From: Actinomycetes bacterium
GTDB lineage: Bacteria > Actinomycetota > Acidimicrobiia > Acidimicrobiales > Bog-793
Assembly (NCBI GenBank): GCA_021785095.1
Contig: JAJYGM010000105.1
Span: forward strand, 1-12,768
Reading direction: 5' to 3'
Length of the DNA: 12,768 nucleotides
Shown here: in pieces, positions 1 to 5,972 of the stretch
How the letters are laid out: each line of letters opens with the position of its first letter
Position numbering within the stretch: position 1 is the first letter of the stretch
The notes under the pieces: model-generated
Told to the model about the DNA's origin: nothing
The model's input: the letters and a program-made list of their open reading frames with translations, nothing else
Database searches by the model: none
Made by a program: the position numbers and the translations under genes

Positions 1-1
1 T

Positions 2-97
2 GCCCGAGAACACCCAGCTCAGGGGGCCTCCATGGCACTGACACACCCCCGTGCTCTCCTGGACGCAGCCAAAGCCCGTTACCAGCGACTTCGGTGA
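2..97 (+). CDS. Possible 3' end of a gene entering from the left
   Basis: An open frame runs from the first bases of the window to a TGA at 95-97 and ends in a short basic tail (ALLDAAKARYQRLR). It could be the C-terminus of a gene that begins outside the window, or a 21-codon ORF from the ATG at 32. No family is recognisable, and third positions are only moderately GC-rich. The next 157 bases, up to the antitoxin stop at 255, show no gene. This is a weak call. Confidence 0.25.
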   Translation, partial: AREHPAQGASMALTHPRALLDAAKARYQRLR

Positions 98-254
98 GCT
101 CAAAGGGGATCTTTGGTGAAGACCATCCGGTGGAGGTGACATCACGTGTTTGCGCGGCTTCGCTCGACAGGTCCTGCGAACGTGCTGGTCACGGCCTCTG
201 CATAGGGCACTGCCTGGGGCACGCGCCTACTCAGCTTTGAACCTCCGGCGATAA

Positions 255-581
255 TCAGGACGCCTCACGCCGGGCAACGCTGCGGCGGAGCTTGTCGACG
301 TCGCGCGACAACGTGTCCACCAGCGAGTCGAGAGTTGCAGCGCCGCGTTCTGCGGCGAGCCCTTCCACCACCCAGTCACGGACAAGAGCAGATGCAGGGA
401 TGTCCGCCTCGTCTGCGATCCGTTGGATCTCGTCGGTCTGCTCGGGGGTGAGGCGGACGGAGTAGACGACCGAGCGGCTCTGGCCCTTGCGAAGCGCACG
501 CTCTGAGAGCGGCTGGTCCCGGCTTGCCTCCGACGCCGCGGTCTCCTCGGCGACGAGCTCTTGAAGCTCCTTCTCTTTCAT
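255..581 (-). CDS. Ribbon-helix-helix (CopG-like) antitoxin of the second TA-type pair
   Basis: A protein of 108 aa. Residues 1-35 are charged and likely disordered. Residues 37-75 fit a ribbon-helix-helix fold: the strand SVVYSVRLT followed by helices EQTDEIQRIADEADIP and SALVRDWVVEGL. The tail (85-108) looks like a charged helix that could bind the toxin. Such proteins usually bind operator DNA as dimers and neutralise the partner toxin through the C-terminus; that role is inferred from family and context. I chose the ATG at 581 because GGGAGGAG lies about 5 bases upstream and because the ATG overlaps the TGA of the upstream toxin-like gene (ATGA, 578-581), which implies translational coupling. 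A longer frame to 629 lacks this support. The order toxin then antitoxin is the reverse of vapBC just upstream. Fold call fairly sure, partner assignment moderate. Confidence 0.75.
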   Translation of the reverse strand: MKEKELQELVAEETAASEASRDQPLSERALRKGQSRSVVYSVRLTPEQTDEIQRIADEADIPASALVRDWVVEGLAAERGAATLDSLVDTLSRDVDKLRRSVARREAS

Positions 582-898
582 CGTTGCTCCTCCCAGTAGC
601 GCCGGGTCTGCGTCTCGTTCGCCTTCCATGCGTTCACGCCGATCAACTCGTCGTGGAGGTAGACCACGACGATGACCATACGAGCCGTTGAATATCCGAC
701 CAGCCGATCGGTCTTCCCGGACTTCGACGCGGGATCCGGCGAGTCCACGAGGGCGTCGTCGTCCGCGAAGGCTTCGTCAGCCCATGCGGGTTCGATGTCG
801 GCGTCGGCGTCGGCGTCGCCGGTGAGACGTATCCCACCGGCGCCGTCAACCCACGCGCGGGAGCACCGCGAAGTAGCCGCCGTCGAGCGGCCTGACAA
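578..898 (-). CDS. Putative toxin-like small protein paired with the RHH antitoxin; start codon unclear
   Basis: The conserved part reads DIEPAWADEAFADDD, then LVGYSTARMVIVVVY, then GVNAWKANETQTRRYWEE at the C-terminus. I recognise this layout from small actinobacterial proteins of about 85-95 aa encoded next to CopG-like antitoxins. It resembles BrnT-type toxins in size and partner, but I cannot prove the activity. Its TGA (578-580) overlaps the antitoxin ATG. The start is odd. Family members begin about ten residues before DIEPAW, but here the expected codon (830-832) reads ATA. The nearest in-frame conventional start is a TTG at 896-898, inside the 3' end of vapC and without a clear ribosome binding site. 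The listed extent uses that TTG (106 aa). A short GACGCC tandem tract codes for the DADADAD run. It may be a functional gene with a rare start, or a gene silenced by start-codon loss. Confidence 0.5.
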   Translation of the reverse strand: MSGRSTAATSRCSRAWVDGAGGIRLTGDADADADIEPAWADEAFADDDALVDSPDPASKSGKTDRLVGYSTARMVIVVVYLHDELIGVNAWKANETQTRRYWEEQR

Positions 899-1268
899 CG
901 TCGAAATGCCGGCGGTCCAGGCTGGCGATCGTGCGCGTCCGGTACCGCTCGGCCAGGACCACGATCGAGGCATCCGCCACGCCGATCGCCTGGTCCCGGT
1001 AGCTGGCGATGATCGCGCGAGCGCGGCGAAGCGCCTCTTCGTCGAACGCTGCCAAGTCCCATGCCCCGGCGGCCAGTTCGTCGAGCACGGCGAGCTCGTC
1101 GTCGACCCCGTGCCGAGTGGCGACGAGGTAGTCCAGCTCAGCCACCACATACGGCGAGACGACCAGGACGTCGGCTACGGCCAGCACCTCCGACACCGCG
1201 TCGTGGTCGGGCTCGGAAGCGTCGAAGAACGCCAGCAACGCGCTGGTGTCGACGATGACGGGAGGCAC
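846..1268 (-). CDS. vapC: VapC-type PIN-domain ribonuclease toxin
   Basis: A 140-aa protein, the usual length for VapC. The four acidic residues of the PIN metal site are present: D7 in VIVDTSALL, E44 in VVAELDYL, D99 in GVADASIV and D118 in IASLDRRHF. VapC toxins are Mg/Mn-dependent endoribonucleases that cut tRNA, or rRNA in some cases, to slow translation. The target here cannot be read from sequence. GTG start at 1268 with GAGGGG just upstream. It follows vapB by 3 bp, so the two are one operon. The listed TTG start of the next toxin-like gene overlaps its 3' end. Family is near certain. Confidence 0.9.
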   Translation of the reverse strand: MPPVIVDTSALLAFFDASEPDHDAVSEVLAVADVLVVSPYVVAELDYLVATRHGVDDELAVLDELAAGAWDLAAFDEEALRRARAIIASYRDQAIGVADASIVVLAERYRTRTIASLDRRHFDVVRPLDGGYFAVLPRVG

Positions 1269-1271
1269 CCC

Positions 1272-1487
1272 TCAGCGCTCCCCGAAGCCGGCAAGCAGCT
1301 CCTCGGCATCGCGGGCGATCGGCTTCCCGCTCGAGTACAGCCCGCCACGAGGACGCGGGCGAACACCGCCGACCGACACACGAATCGACTCGCGGATGAC
1401 CTCCGCCTCGGACACCCCGCGCTCGGCTGCAGCCCGCTTGACCGCCGCCTTCAGGTTCTCCGGCAGGTACAGCGTCGTCTTCTCCAC
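1272..1487 (-). CDS. vapB: VapB-type ribbon-helix-helix antitoxin
   Basis: A protein of 71 aa. Residues 3-35 (KTTLYLPENLKAAVKRAAA, then VSEAEVIRESI) form the strand and two helices of a ribbon-helix-helix DNA-binding domain. The rest (GGLYSSGKPIARDAEELLAGFG) matches the flexible toxin-binding tail of this VapB class. It should bind and inhibit the downstream VapC and repress the operon as a complex with it. GTG start at 1487; a nearby ATG at 1493 is out of frame. Three bases separate it from vapC. Palindromes just upstream (1496-1510) are the likely autoregulatory operator. Confidence 0.88.
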   Translation of the reverse strand: MEKTTLYLPENLKAAVKRAAAERGVSEAEVIRESIRVSVGGVRPRPRGGLYSSGKPIARDAEELLAGFGER

Positions 1488-1495
1488 GGCATGTA

Positions 1496-1510
1496 TGGTA
1501 CCACCGGTGG
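1496..1510. promoter_or_regulatory. Candidate VapBC operator
   Basis: Two overlapping perfect palindromes, TGGTACCA (1496-1503) and CCACCGGTGG (1501-1510), lie 9-23 bases upstream of the vapB GTG. This is the position expected for operator sites bound by a ribbon-helix-helix antitoxin. That they are an operator is inference. An insertion sequence begins at 1550, so only about 60 bases of native upstream DNA remain. Confidence 0.45.
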
Positions 1511-1549
1511 CGCTGGCGGATGGCCCGAGCCGGCACTTGGGGCGCCACT

Positions 1550-1576
1550 CCTGTCGGTGCCGAGAACGTCATCCAC
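1550..1576 (+). repeat. Left terminal inverted repeat of the IS481-like element
   Basis: 27 bases matching the reverse complement of 2712-2738 at 23 positions. Mismatches fall at the sixth base and at three positions in the GTCA stretch near the inner end. Confidence 0.8.
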
Positions 1577-1629
1577 GGGCTTCGACCTGGACTTTGACGT
1601 CGGCAGGCTGCTACAGCGAGCATCCGGCG

Positions 1630-2706
1630 GTGACCCTCTCGTTCCTCTACCGAGCGTTCTGTCGCGTCCTTCAGCTGATCCGACTCATCGGCCGGAGCAA
1701 CGTTGACCTCGCCGTCCAGATCGTCATGCTTCGACACGAAGTCGCGGTGCTCCGCCGCCAGGTTCATCGGCCGATGCTGGAGCCTGCGGACCGGGCGGTG
1801 CTGGCGGGAGTCGCACGCCTGCTCCCCCGCCGACGGCTCGGGCGCTTCTTCGTCCAGCCAGAGACCCTGCTGCGCTGGCATCGGGACCTCGTCGCGAAGC
1901 ACTGGACCTACCCGCGGAGCCGACCCGGTCGGCCGGGCATCGCGAAGGGAACCACCGCGCTGGTCGTCCGGTTGGCAAAGGAGAACCCCGACTGGGGCTA
2001 CCGGCGCGTCCACGGCGAGATGGCGACCATGGGCATCGCCATCGCCCCTTCGAGCGTCTGGGCGATCTTGAAGCGCCACGGCGTCGAGCCGTCGCCACGC
2101 AGGTCGGGGCCGACTTGGGCGGAGTTCCTTTCTGCGCAGGCGAAGGGACTGATGGCGTGCGACTTCTTCCACGTCGACACCGTTCTCCTTCGCAGGCTCT
2201 ACGTGCTCGTGTTCATCCACCACGACACGCGGCTCGTGCGGATCGCCGGCGTGACCGCCAAGCCGGTCTCAGACTGGGTGACCCAGCAGGCCCGGAACCT
2301 CTCGATGGAGCTCGCGGATGGAGCGAGCGCCATCAAGTTCGTCGTCCGCGACCGCGACACCAAGTACACCGGGTCCTTCAACGCGGTCTTTGTTGCCGAT
2401 GGCGTCAGGGTCATCAGAACCCCAGTCAGGGCCCCTCGAGCGAACGCCATCTGCGAGCGCGTGATCGGCACCATCCGGCGCGAGTGCCTCGACCGGATGC
2501 TCATCCTCGGACGCCGCCATCTCGACGCCGTACTCGCCGAGTACGTCGCGCACTACAACACGCACCGGCTGCACCGCACTCTCGGCCAGCGTGCACCATC
2601 CACACTCGATGCGACTCCGGCGCCGATCGACGACATCGACCTCGGCAAGCTACGAAGAACCGACCGCTTGGGCGGCCTCATCCACGAGTACCGGATGGTC
2701 GCATGA
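1630..2706 (+). CDS. IS481/IS3-like transposase with rve integrase core
   Basis: A 358-aa protein from a GTG start. Residues 25-95 hold an N-terminal helical region with the typical LRHEVAVLRRQV and PADRAVLAGVARLLPR stretches and LLRWHRDLV. The HTH_21-like segment DWGYRRVHGE is at 121-130. The catalytic core follows: D178 in MACDFF, D241 in VVRDRDTKY and E276 in ANAICERVIG, with about 34 residues between the last two. The C-terminus carries the usual YNTHRLHRTLGQRAP. It should catalyse cut or copy transposition of the surrounding element. The listed GTG has no strong ribosome binding site, but upstream codons lie in or near the terminal repeat and look non-coding. The frame is intact, so the element may still be active. 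Confidence 0.9.
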   Translation: MTLSFLYRAFCRVLQLIRLIGRSNVDLAVQIVMLRHEVAVLRRQVHRPMLEPADRAVLAGVARLLPRRRLGRFFVQPETLLRWHRDLVAKHWTYPRSRPGRPGIAKGTTALVVRLAKENPDWGYRRVHGEMATMGIAIAPSSVWAILKRHGVEPSPRRSGPTWAEFLSAQAKGLMACDFFHVDTVLLRRLYVLVFIHHDTRLVRIAGVTAKPVSDWVTQQARNLSMELADGASAIKFVVRDRDTKYTGSFNAVFVADGVRVIRTPVRAPRANAICERVIGTIRRECLDRMLILGRRHLDAVLAEYVAHYNTHRLHRTLGQRAPSTLDATPAPIDDIDLGKLRRTDRLGGLIHEYRMVA

Positions 2707-2711
2707 ACTGG

Positions 2712-2738
2712 GTGGACGGGGTTCTCGGCACCCACAGG
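2712..2738 (-). repeat. Right terminal inverted repeat of the IS481-like element
   Basis: Inverted copy of 1550-1576 (23 of 27 identical), starting six bases after the transposase stop. The remnant gene frame begins immediately beyond it. Confidence 0.8.
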
Positions 2739-3003
2739 TCAATGTCGGCCCCGACGCCAGCGACCACCACGTCAGCAGATCCCTGACGATCGAGCAGTTG
2801 GCCGCGCTGCTCCCCATCCTCGGTCGCCGCACGTCGTCGAGCAGTGGCTGGTTTCTCCTGTGGGAGGGCTATGGCGAGCTCAAGCGGTCGGTGTTCGATG
2901 GCGTTCCCTCGGTTGCCCACCTCATGCGCAACTACTACCTGCTGAGCGGGCCGCTGAACGCCTTCGGCGAGTTTCCCGAAGATCCCGACTACTGGTGGCC
3001 GTT
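2739..3003 (+). pseudogene. Remnant of an actinobacterial gene of unknown function, cut at both ends
   Basis: An open frame directly to the right of the IS encodes LTIEQLAALLPIL, WFLLWEGYGEL, NYYLLSGPLNAF and DPDYWWP, in that order. I recognise this series from actinobacterial proteins of unknown function that carry a LWEGYG block, a YLLxGPLxA block and a PxxWWPxDRAW block. Here the protein departs from that pattern right after WWP (about 3003), and no continuation is visible in the other frames. The N-terminal part is missing up to the IS boundary. No start codon belongs to it, so I treat it as a fossil. No function can be assigned. Confidence 0.55.
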
Positions 3004-3070
3004 CGCGCGGGCGGCGACGAGTCCACGCGTCGCACCACGAAGATCGGCCTGCCTCTCGGCGACTCGTCGA

Positions 3071-3212
3071 GTAGGGCACTGCCCTACGCTGCGGTAGGGC
3101 CGCGTAGGGCAACGCGGGCAATCCGTGTGCCTTCGACGCAACATTTCGCGAATGCCCAGCGTGCGGGCGGTGCGGCGACGTGATGCCCTGCCCAGGGCTG
3201 CGTAGGGCAGGG
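3071..3212. repeat. Cluster of GTAGGGC repeats with two inverted repeats
   Basis: GTAGGGC occurs on the plus strand at 3071, 3094, 3104 and 3202. The inverse, GCCCTAC, is at 3081-3087. The first pair forms a 17-base palindrome with a single central base (3071-3087, arms GTAGGGCA and TGCCCTAC). A second inverted repeat has arms CCCTGCCC (3186-3193) and GGGCAGGG (3205-3212) around an 11-base loop. No gene is visible here. The cluster could bind a protein, form part of a replication or transfer origin, or mark recombination debris. Confidence 0.55.
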
Positions 3213-3221
3213 TGATCAACG

Positions 3222-3258
3222 GTCGATAATCGCGTCGATAAACCCTGTGGATAACCCC
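3222..3258. repeat. Three tandem iteron-like, DnaA-box-like repeats
   Basis: Units begin at 3222 (GTCGATAATCGC), 3234 (GTCGATAAACCCT) and 3247 (GTGGATAACCCC), so spacing is 12-13 bases. On the minus strand the third contains TTATCCACA (3246-3254), a perfect match to the standard DnaA box. The other two contain TTATCGAC, one base off over eight. Spaced DnaA boxes or iterons are typical of replication origins of plasmids and some integrative elements; that role is inferred from pattern only. No replication initiator gene is visible in the window. Confidence 0.5.
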
Positions 3259-3282
3259 GTGGGAGAGCACCGGAACGGCATG

Positions 3283-3306
3283 AAAGCCCAGGAAATTCTG
3301 GGCCTT
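3283..3306 (-). terminator. Candidate terminator of the hen1-pnkp operon
   Basis: A nine-pair stem (arms 3283-3291 and 3298-3306, including one G-U pair when read on the minus strand) encloses a six-base loop. On the minus strand the last three bases of the stem are T, followed by CAT. It lies about 130 bases downstream of the pnkp stop and is the best terminator shape between this operon and the IS. The T-run is short, so efficiency is uncertain. Between 3307 and 3434 I see no gene; a minus-strand GGTTCGAAT resembles a tRNA T-loop but has no matching stems. Confidence 0.45.
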
Positions 3307-3434
3307 CAGCCCGAAGATCCAAAACCTACGGTGGTGTTGAGTTGTCGTTATTCGAACCCCGGACAGTTGCGGGAGCAGATTGGCCAGCTTGTGCGGCATT
3401 TGTAACCAGATCGGGGGCCGCGACCGAAGACGAG

Positions 3435-5972
3435 CTATAGCCGTGGGTCGACCGGCTCGCTCTCCAAGGCGAGAACCCCGAACACGCACTCATGCACGCG
3501 GTAGAGCGGTTCTCCGGCGACGAACCGCTCCAGCGCCTCGATGCCAAGGGAGAACTCGCGGATGGCGAGGGAGCGCTTGTGCCCGAGGCCACGGGCGCGG
3601 AGACGCGACAGGTGTCGTTCGGCCGTGTACTCGGGGCCATAGATAATCCTGAGGTACTCCCGACCACGCACTTTGATGCCGGGCTGCGCCAAGCCCTTGG
3701 GGCCACGGTGAACGGCATCGACCGGCTTCACCACCATGCCCTCGCCTCCCCGGCTGGTCATCTCCTCCCACCACTCGGTTCCAGCCTCCCAGGAGGTCTT
3801 GTCTTCCACCTCCACGGTGATGGCTTTGGTGGCCCGGAACGTCGTCGGGTCGGCATCAGCGAGGCGCCCGAGCAGTTCCAGATGCCACGGGTGGTCCCGA
3901 AGGGCGTGGACCGATCCTTCCCCAGCTAGGACCTGGAATGGGGCGAGTTTGAGGTCGTCAACGGATTCCACCGGCCAGCAGTACTGGCCATATGCGGCAA
4001 CGAATCCATCCACCATGGCGGCACGCTGGCTCATTTCGGCGGTGAGATCGGCGACATCCACCCCCCGTGCCGCTACCGCTTGGACGACCGCGTCCTCGGC
4101 GCGCACGGCTCGAACCGCGGCGGCGCCCACGGCGGCGTACTGCTGACGCAACAGGTCCTCCGCCTTGGCGGACCACGGGAGAAGCTCGCAGTCGAGCACG
4201 AGCCAATCACTGGCGAGCTCCTCCCAGAGACCCGTCATGGATATTGCGGCGCGCACTTTGGCCAGAAAGGCGGCTTCCCTCTCCCCGTCGGCAAAGAAGG
4301 GGCGGCCGGTCCGGGTGAAGACGACACCGCCAGAGGGCGCGTCGATTCCGAAGCGTCGTGATGCGACCGAGGCGTCCCGGCACGCTACAACGACGGCTCG
4401 AGACCCCATGTGTTTCTCCTCGCATACCACGGTGCGAACGCCGACGGCCCGAAAGGCGGCAAAGGCCTCGTGGGGATGTTCGAGCAGCCCTTCCCGGTCC
4501 GAGGTCGCCGTAGGGGACATCGTCGGAGGGAGATAGACGAGCCATCGTGGGTCGACAGCGAACCGGCTCATGACCTCGAGGGCGGCGGCGGCGTTCTCCT
4601 CGCGGATCGTGACGGTGCCGGCCAAGCGGGCCTCGATTATCCGTTTGCCGAGGACGTCATCGAGGTCCAGGTCGGTAGGTTCGCGTGCCTCATCGGCTGG
4701 AGTCGACGCGAGCGGTCTGACTGGCTCGTAGTAGACCTCCTTCGCTGGCACAGAGACCAGCTCGCGTTCGGGGTAACGCAGGGCCGTGAGCTGGCCTCCG
4801 AAGACGCAGCCGGTATCGATGCAGATCGTCCGGTTCAGCCAGACGGCTTCGGGCACCGGCGTGTGGCCGTAGACGACCGTGGCCTCTCCTCGGTAGTCCT
4901 CCGCCCACGGGTAGCGCACCGGAAGGCCGTACTCGTCGGTCTCTCCCGTCGTGTCGCCGTAGAGCGCGAACGAGCGGACCGTCGCGGAGGCGCGTCCCTG
5001 CATGTTGGCCGGGAGCCCAGCGTGCGCTACGACGAGCCGTCCCTCATCGAGCACGAAATGGCTGATCAAACCATCGAGGAACGAGACGACCTGCTTGGAG
5101 AACTCCGGCGGTTCCGCTGCGAGCTGCTCGAGGCTCTGGGCGAGGCCATGACCAGTGGTGACGTTTCGGCCGTTCAGCGCTCGAAGCAGCTTCACCTCGT
5201 GGTTGCCGGGGATGCACAGCGCACTCCCCTCGCCAGTCATGCCCATGACCAACCGCAGCACAGCCGGCGTCGCCGGGCCTCGGTCGACCAGGTCGCCGAG
5301 GAAGACTGCCCGACGGCCATGGGGGTGACGGGCCGAGAGCCCGTCGGGGTCGATCTCGTAGCCGAGGGCGGTCAGCAGCGCCCTTAGCTCTTCGTGGCAT
5401 CCGTGGACGTCGCCGATGACGTCGAAGGGCCCGTGATCGTTCCTACGGTCGTTCCAGAGCGGCTCACGCTCGAAGGTGGCCGCGGCGATCTCCTCTTCGT
5501 CCTTCAGGTGGTAGACGCGGTGGAACCCTTCACGGCGCAATCCCCGTATCGAGCGACGAAGCTGGCTGCGCTGGTTGCGCAGCACGTGTGGGCCGAACTG
5601 GCGGTCAGAGCGCGATGCATTGCGAGCAGCGCACACGTCTTCTGGGACGTCGAGCACGATCGCCACGGCCAGAACGTTGTTTGCCTTGGCCAGATTGACG
5701 ACGGATCGCCGGGCTTCGGTCTGCACGTTGGTGGCGTCCACCACGGTCAGTCGCCCTGCTTCGAGGCGCTTGCCGGCGATGTAGTACAGCACGTCGAAGG
5801 CGGCATTCGTGGCCGTCTGGTCGTTCTCCTCGTCGGCGACCAGACCTCGACAGAAGTCGGAAGACAGGACCTCGGTCGGCAGGAAATGGCGGGTCGCGAA
5901 GGTCGACTTTCCTGAGCCGGTCACCCCTACGAGCGCCACGACGCAGAGCTCCGGGATCTTCAGGACAGTCAT
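3435..5972 (-). CDS. pnkp: Bacterial Pnkp: RNA 5'-kinase, 2',3'-phosphatase and ligase
   Basis: A three-domain RNA end-healing and sealing enzyme of 845 aa. Residues 1-170 are a P-loop polynucleotide kinase: Walker A GVTGSGKST (16-24), SSDFCR with D39 as likely general base, and VVDATNVQ. It phosphorylates 5'-OH ends. Residues 183-410 are a calcineurin-like phosphatase: GDVHGC (187-192), GDLVDRGP (226-233), GNHE (256-259), AHAG (316-319) and YGHT (368-371). It removes 3' or 2',3'-cyclic phosphate. From about 480 on there is a nucleotidyltransferase ligase: EEKHMGSR with the adenylated lysine K520, EGMVVKP (744-750) and GIKVRG (765-770). In studied relatives the ligase works only together with Hen1. 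I chose ATG at 5972, which overlaps the hen1 TGA (ATGA), over an in-frame upstream extension to 6077. All motifs look intact. Confidence 0.96.
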   Translation of the reverse strand: MTVLKIPELCVVALVGVTGSGKSTFATRHFLPTEVLSSDFCRGLVADEENDQTATNAAFDVLYYIAGKRLEAGRLTVVDATNVQTEARRSVVNLAKANNVLAVAIVLDVPEDVCAARNASRSDRQFGPHVLRNQRSQLRRSIRGLRREGFHRVYHLKDEEEIAAATFEREPLWNDRRNDHGPFDVIGDVHGCHEELRALLTALGYEIDPDGLSARHPHGRRAVFLGDLVDRGPATPAVLRLVMGMTGEGSALCIPGNHEVKLLRALNGRNVTTGHGLAQSLEQLAAEPPEFSKQVVSFLDGLISHFVLDEGRLVVAHAGLPANMQGRASATVRSFALYGDTTGETDEYGLPVRYPWAEDYRGEATVVYGHTPVPEAVWLNRTICIDTGCVFGGQLTALRYPERELVSVPAKEVYYEPVRPLASTPADEAREPTDLDLDDVLGKRIIEARLAGTVTIREENAAAALEVMSRFAVDPRWLVYLPPTMSPTATSDREGLLEHPHEAFAAFRAVGVRTVVCEEKHMGSRAVVVACRDASVASRRFGIDAPSGGVVFTRTGRPFFADGEREAAFLAKVRAAISMTGLWEELASDWLVLDCELLPWSAKAEDLLRQQYAAVGAAAVRAVRAEDAVVQAVAARGVDVADLTAEMSQRAAMVDGFVAAYGQYCWPVESVDDLKLAPFQVLAGEGSVHALRDHPWHLELLGRLADADPTTFRATKAITVEVEDKTSWEAGTEWWEEMTSRGGEGMVVKPVDAVHRGPKGLAQPGIKVRGREYLRIIYGPEYTAERHLSRLRARGLGHKRSLAIREFSLGIEALERFVAGEPLYRVHECVFGVLALESEPVDPRL

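Larger units (their letters stand above)
1550..2738 (+). mobile_element. Insertion sequence, IS481/IS3-like integrase-core type, 1189 bp
   Basis: Terminal inverted repeats lie at 1550-1576 and 2712-2738, matching at 23 of 27 positions. Both begin CCTGT and share the core GGTGCCGAGAAC and the inner end TCCAC. They bracket one transposase gene (1630-2706). Length and layout suit an IS481-type element. Flanking bases do not form a target duplication: CCACT on the left and TCAAT on the right. Together with the gene remnant that starts directly at the right end, this suggests a deletion or recombination next to the element after insertion. Confidence 0.85.

Noticed and set aside
672..1706. A 344-codon plus-strand open frame across vapBC and the left end of the IS
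   Set aside because: It runs antisense to intact vapB and vapC and into an IS terminal repeat, with low-complexity composition and no family match.
3071..3258. Possible CRISPR array in the repeat-rich intergenic stretch
   Set aside because: Repeats are 7-13 bases, irregularly spaced, and not separated by unique spacers of constant length; no cas gene is present.
3340..3370. tRNA-like GGTTCGAAT on the minus strand near 3350
   Set aside because: The T-loop sequence is present but the flanking bases do not form a T stem, and no acceptor, anticodon arm or D arm can be placed around it.
4410..5387. A 325-codon open frame on the plus strand inside pnkp
   Set aside because: It lies opposite the phosphatase and kinase domains, whose catalytic motifs are unmistakable on the minus strand. 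The plus-strand product has no recognisable domain; long antisense frames are expected at this GC content.
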